20,218 nucleotides of DNA from Anaerolineales bacterium UBA3905 (GTDB taxonomy: Bacteria > Chloroflexota > Anaerolineae > Caldilineales > Caldilineaceae), in contig DGFH01000340.1 of the NCBI GenBank assembly GCA_002391565.1, positions 51,686 to 71,903 on the forward strand. Direction: 5' to 3'. This document shows positions 18,742 through 20,218 of this stretch, piece by piece. Position numbers and translations under genes: made by a program. How positions within the stretch are numbered: the stretch's first letter is position 1; each line of letters starts with the position of its first letter. A model generated the notes under the pieces. That model worked only from the letters and a program-made list of their open reading frames with translations, searched no databases and was not told the DNA's origin.

Positions 18742-18838
18742 GCGTATGCCAGAGTGCATTCGGTTTGCGCAGCGCCGCTGATTGCTGGATAATATGGTTT
18801 TGGAAATCAACAATTTGTGAGTTGAGAAGGATGTCGAG

Positions 18839-19108
18839 ATGACCGTCAACAAGCCCAGACCGACCAAGGGGCGCAGCGCCGCCAATCCGAGCAACTATAG
18901 CCAGCTCTACAAGCAGAGCGAGCAGAACATCCTGCAAAGCACGGCAACGACTCCCGCCGCCACAGCCCAGACCGCAGCTGCGCCGCGCACCTCGGAGCAG
19001 ATCAACTGGAAAGCTGAATATGGTTATGTTTTCAGGGATTTGCGCTATCTCCTGATCGTTTCCGCTATTCTCTTTGCGGTGATCGTGGTGCTTGGCTTCT
19101 TCCTGTAG
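18839..19108 (+). CDS. Small tail-anchored membrane protein, unknown function
   Basis: This is an 89-residue protein with a basic N-terminus (KPRPTKGR), an NPSNYSQLYKQSEQNIL stretch, a Thr/Ala-rich linker and one C-terminal hydrophobic helix (about 70-89, LLIVSAILFAVIVVLGFFL) ending at the stop. This is a tail-anchor layout with the bulk in the cytoplasm. AGAAGG sits eight bases before the ATG. A weak promoter-like pair (TTGCGC at 18765-18770 and GATAAT at 18788-18793, 17-bp spacing) lies upstream. I do not recognise a family. Its 3' end overlaps the convergent gene by 44 nt. Confidence 0.7.
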   Translation: MTVNKPRPTKGRSAANPSNYSQLYKQSEQNILQSTATTPAATAQTAAAPRTSEQINWKAEYGYVFRDLRYLLIVSAILFAVIVVLGFFL

Positions 19109-19760
19109 AGTGAACCTGCACAGCGACAGGCTGGGCGAGCAGCAGCCAGGCAATGGCATGCACCGCCCAGCAGAGCCAGAAGTTGCGTGTGTAGAAAAAG
19201 AGGATCGAAGTCATTACCAGGATCGCGACTTTGATGAGCCGTTGGTGCGCATTTGCTTGATTGAACAGCGCAAAAGGTAAAGCCAATGCTGCCGCAATCC
19301 AGATTGACCAATAAGTTGGCGCATCCAACGATAATTGCGACAACATGAGCGTTTCCTCTACTGCTCCCCGCAGAAAACACCAAAACCACTCTTCGACTCC
19401 GCTCACACCACCACCAATGACGAGCCTGCTCCATCCCTGCGCCGGCGCTGTGCCGTCTATGACGCGCTGGTCGGCCAAAAGCGCGATGCGCGCCACACCT
19501 GCCAGGGCTATCAGCGCCAGCGCCAGCCCAACGCCCAACGTCAGACTCGCTCGCCAGTCGATGTACATGATGCCCATCAATCGTGGCGATACGCCGCCGG
19601 TGATCAGCGCCAGGTAGGGGAGCAGTCCCCAGTAGCCGAGTATGCTCCATTGCCGCACGCCGCGCGGTAAATAGGGGCGCACGCCCAACACGATCACACC
19701 TGTCAACAGCGCCAGCACCAACCAGAAACCTGGGGCGTGAAAGCTTAAAAAAGCATCCAT
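19065..19760 (-). CDS. Multi-pass membrane protein, possibly a divergent CPBP-type protease
   Basis: This is a 231-residue protein with about seven hydrophobic segments. A central GVEEWFWCFLRGAVEE (121-136), a His at 172 in NQANAHQ, and WAVHAIAW with His 201 loosely recall the EExxxR, FxxxH and HxxxN/D motifs of CPBP (CAAX-type) intramembrane proteases. The spacing is not canonical, however, so activity is uncertain. The ATG directly abuts the stop of the upstream mutase gene (TAA then ATG), suggesting coupled expression. It converges with, and overlaps by 44 nt, the small tail-anchored gene. Confidence 0.75.
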   Translation of the reverse strand: MDAFLSFHAPGFWLVLALLTGVIVLGVRPYLPRGVRQWSILGYWGLLPYLALITGGVSPRLMGIMYIDWRASLTLGVGLALALIALAGVARIALLADQRVIDGTAPAQGWSRLVIGGGVSGVEEWFWCFLRGAVEETLMLSQLSLDAPTYWSIWIAAALALPFALFNQANAHQRLIKVAILVMTSILFFYTRNFWLCWAVHAIAWLLLAQPVAVQVHSTGRSQAPRSPQRE

Positions 19761-20218
19761 TTATAGAATCACCGGCTCCTCGTAGACGCCCCACGCCTCG
19801 CGCAGCACATCCATCATCTCCTGCAGCGTCGCATATTCGTTGACGGCGTCGAGGATCGGCGCCATCAGGTTGACATCGTCGCGGCGCGCAGCGCGGGCAA
19901 GCTCTGCCAGGCGTTGGGTGACGGCGCGGTTGTCGCGTGTGCGGCGCACCTCGCGCAAGCGCGCCACCTGGCGCCGATAGCCGTCGGCGTCCATCTTGAG
20001 CAAGGGCGTGGGCGGCTGTTCACCGCTGCGAAAATCGGTGACGCCGACGATGACGCGACGCCCGTTCTCCACCTCGCGCTGGAAGCGCACCGCAGCTTCG
20101 GTGATCTCGCGCTGGAAAAAGCCTTCCTCGATGGCGGGCAGCACGCCGCCATGCTCGTCGATCTGGCGGAAATAGGGGCGCGGCCTGGCGTTCGACCTCG
20201 TCGGTCAGCGCCTGTCTC
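19761..20218 (-). CDS. Methylmalonyl-CoA mutase large-subunit C-terminal part (partial, apparent frameshift)
   Basis: The readable protein (YFRQIDEHGG, IEEGFFQREI, RFQREVENG, NLMAPILDAVNEYATLQEM) matches the C-terminal end of the substrate-binding domain of the B12-dependent acyl-CoA mutase family, which interconverts methylmalonyl-CoA and succinyl-CoA. It stops at EEPVIL without a cobalamin-binding domain, so B12 binding would come from a separate subunit. Before YFRQID the frame is broken: RQALTDEVERQA is read one frame off, and removing one base of the four-G run at 20175-20178 joins them. Without that, the downstream frame hits a stop at 20205-20207. The gene continues beyond the window. 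The frameshift may be a sequencing error or a real mutation. Confidence 0.88.

Overview
The window looks like a chromosomal stretch of a Chloroflexota bacterium, possibly of the Caldilineae/Anaerolineae type. This is inferred from the high-GC housekeeping genes, the eukaryote-like type 2 isoleucyl-tRNA synthetase behind a T-box leader, the Ala/Pro/Glu-rich lipoprotein linker, and short ISNLQSP-encoding repeats scattered between and inside genes. No phage, transposase, CRISPR array, rRNA or tRNA gene was seen.

Region 1 (1-3783, minus strand) is ileS with a complete regulatory leader. It has a TTGACA-17-TACACT promoter, a transcriptional T-box riboswitch with an AUC specifier, the GGUGGCACCGCGG antiterminator box and a 10-bp terminator hairpin with a U-tract. 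The synthetase carries a swapped class I signature, GIHH instead of HxGH, and two low-complexity insertions encoded by a dispersed repeat.

Region 2 (3873-10929, minus strand) is a high-affinity branched-chain amino acid ABC transporter operon. The order is lipoprotein binding protein, LivH, LivM, LivG, LivF, followed by an FAD-dependent DAO/SoxB-type amino-acid oxidoreductase. A consensus TTGACA-17-TATAAT promoter drives it through a leader of about 215 nt. Uptake and oxidation of an amino acid or N-methyl amino acid may be linked.

Region 3 (10983-14863, plus strand) holds coaE, a two-TM small protein, dnaJ, prmA and rsmE, a housekeeping cluster for CoA synthesis, chaperone function and ribosome methylation. 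A repeat element fills the dnaJ-prmA gap. Region 4 (14896-18741, plus) has a 92-bp-period tandem repeat, trxB with a strong promoter, an 89-nt hairpin element, a MurJ-like flippase and a Uma2-family nuclease gene. Region 5 (18839-20218) has a small tail-anchored protein converging on a multi-pass membrane protein. That membrane protein directly follows the 3' part of a methylmalonyl-CoA mutase gene, which appears frameshifted near the window edge.

The most unusual content is non-coding: at least three repeat families. One of them (GGAGATTGG-type, often as inverted repeats) has been accepted in frame inside the essential ileS gene and also sits against the start or stop codons of neighbouring genes.
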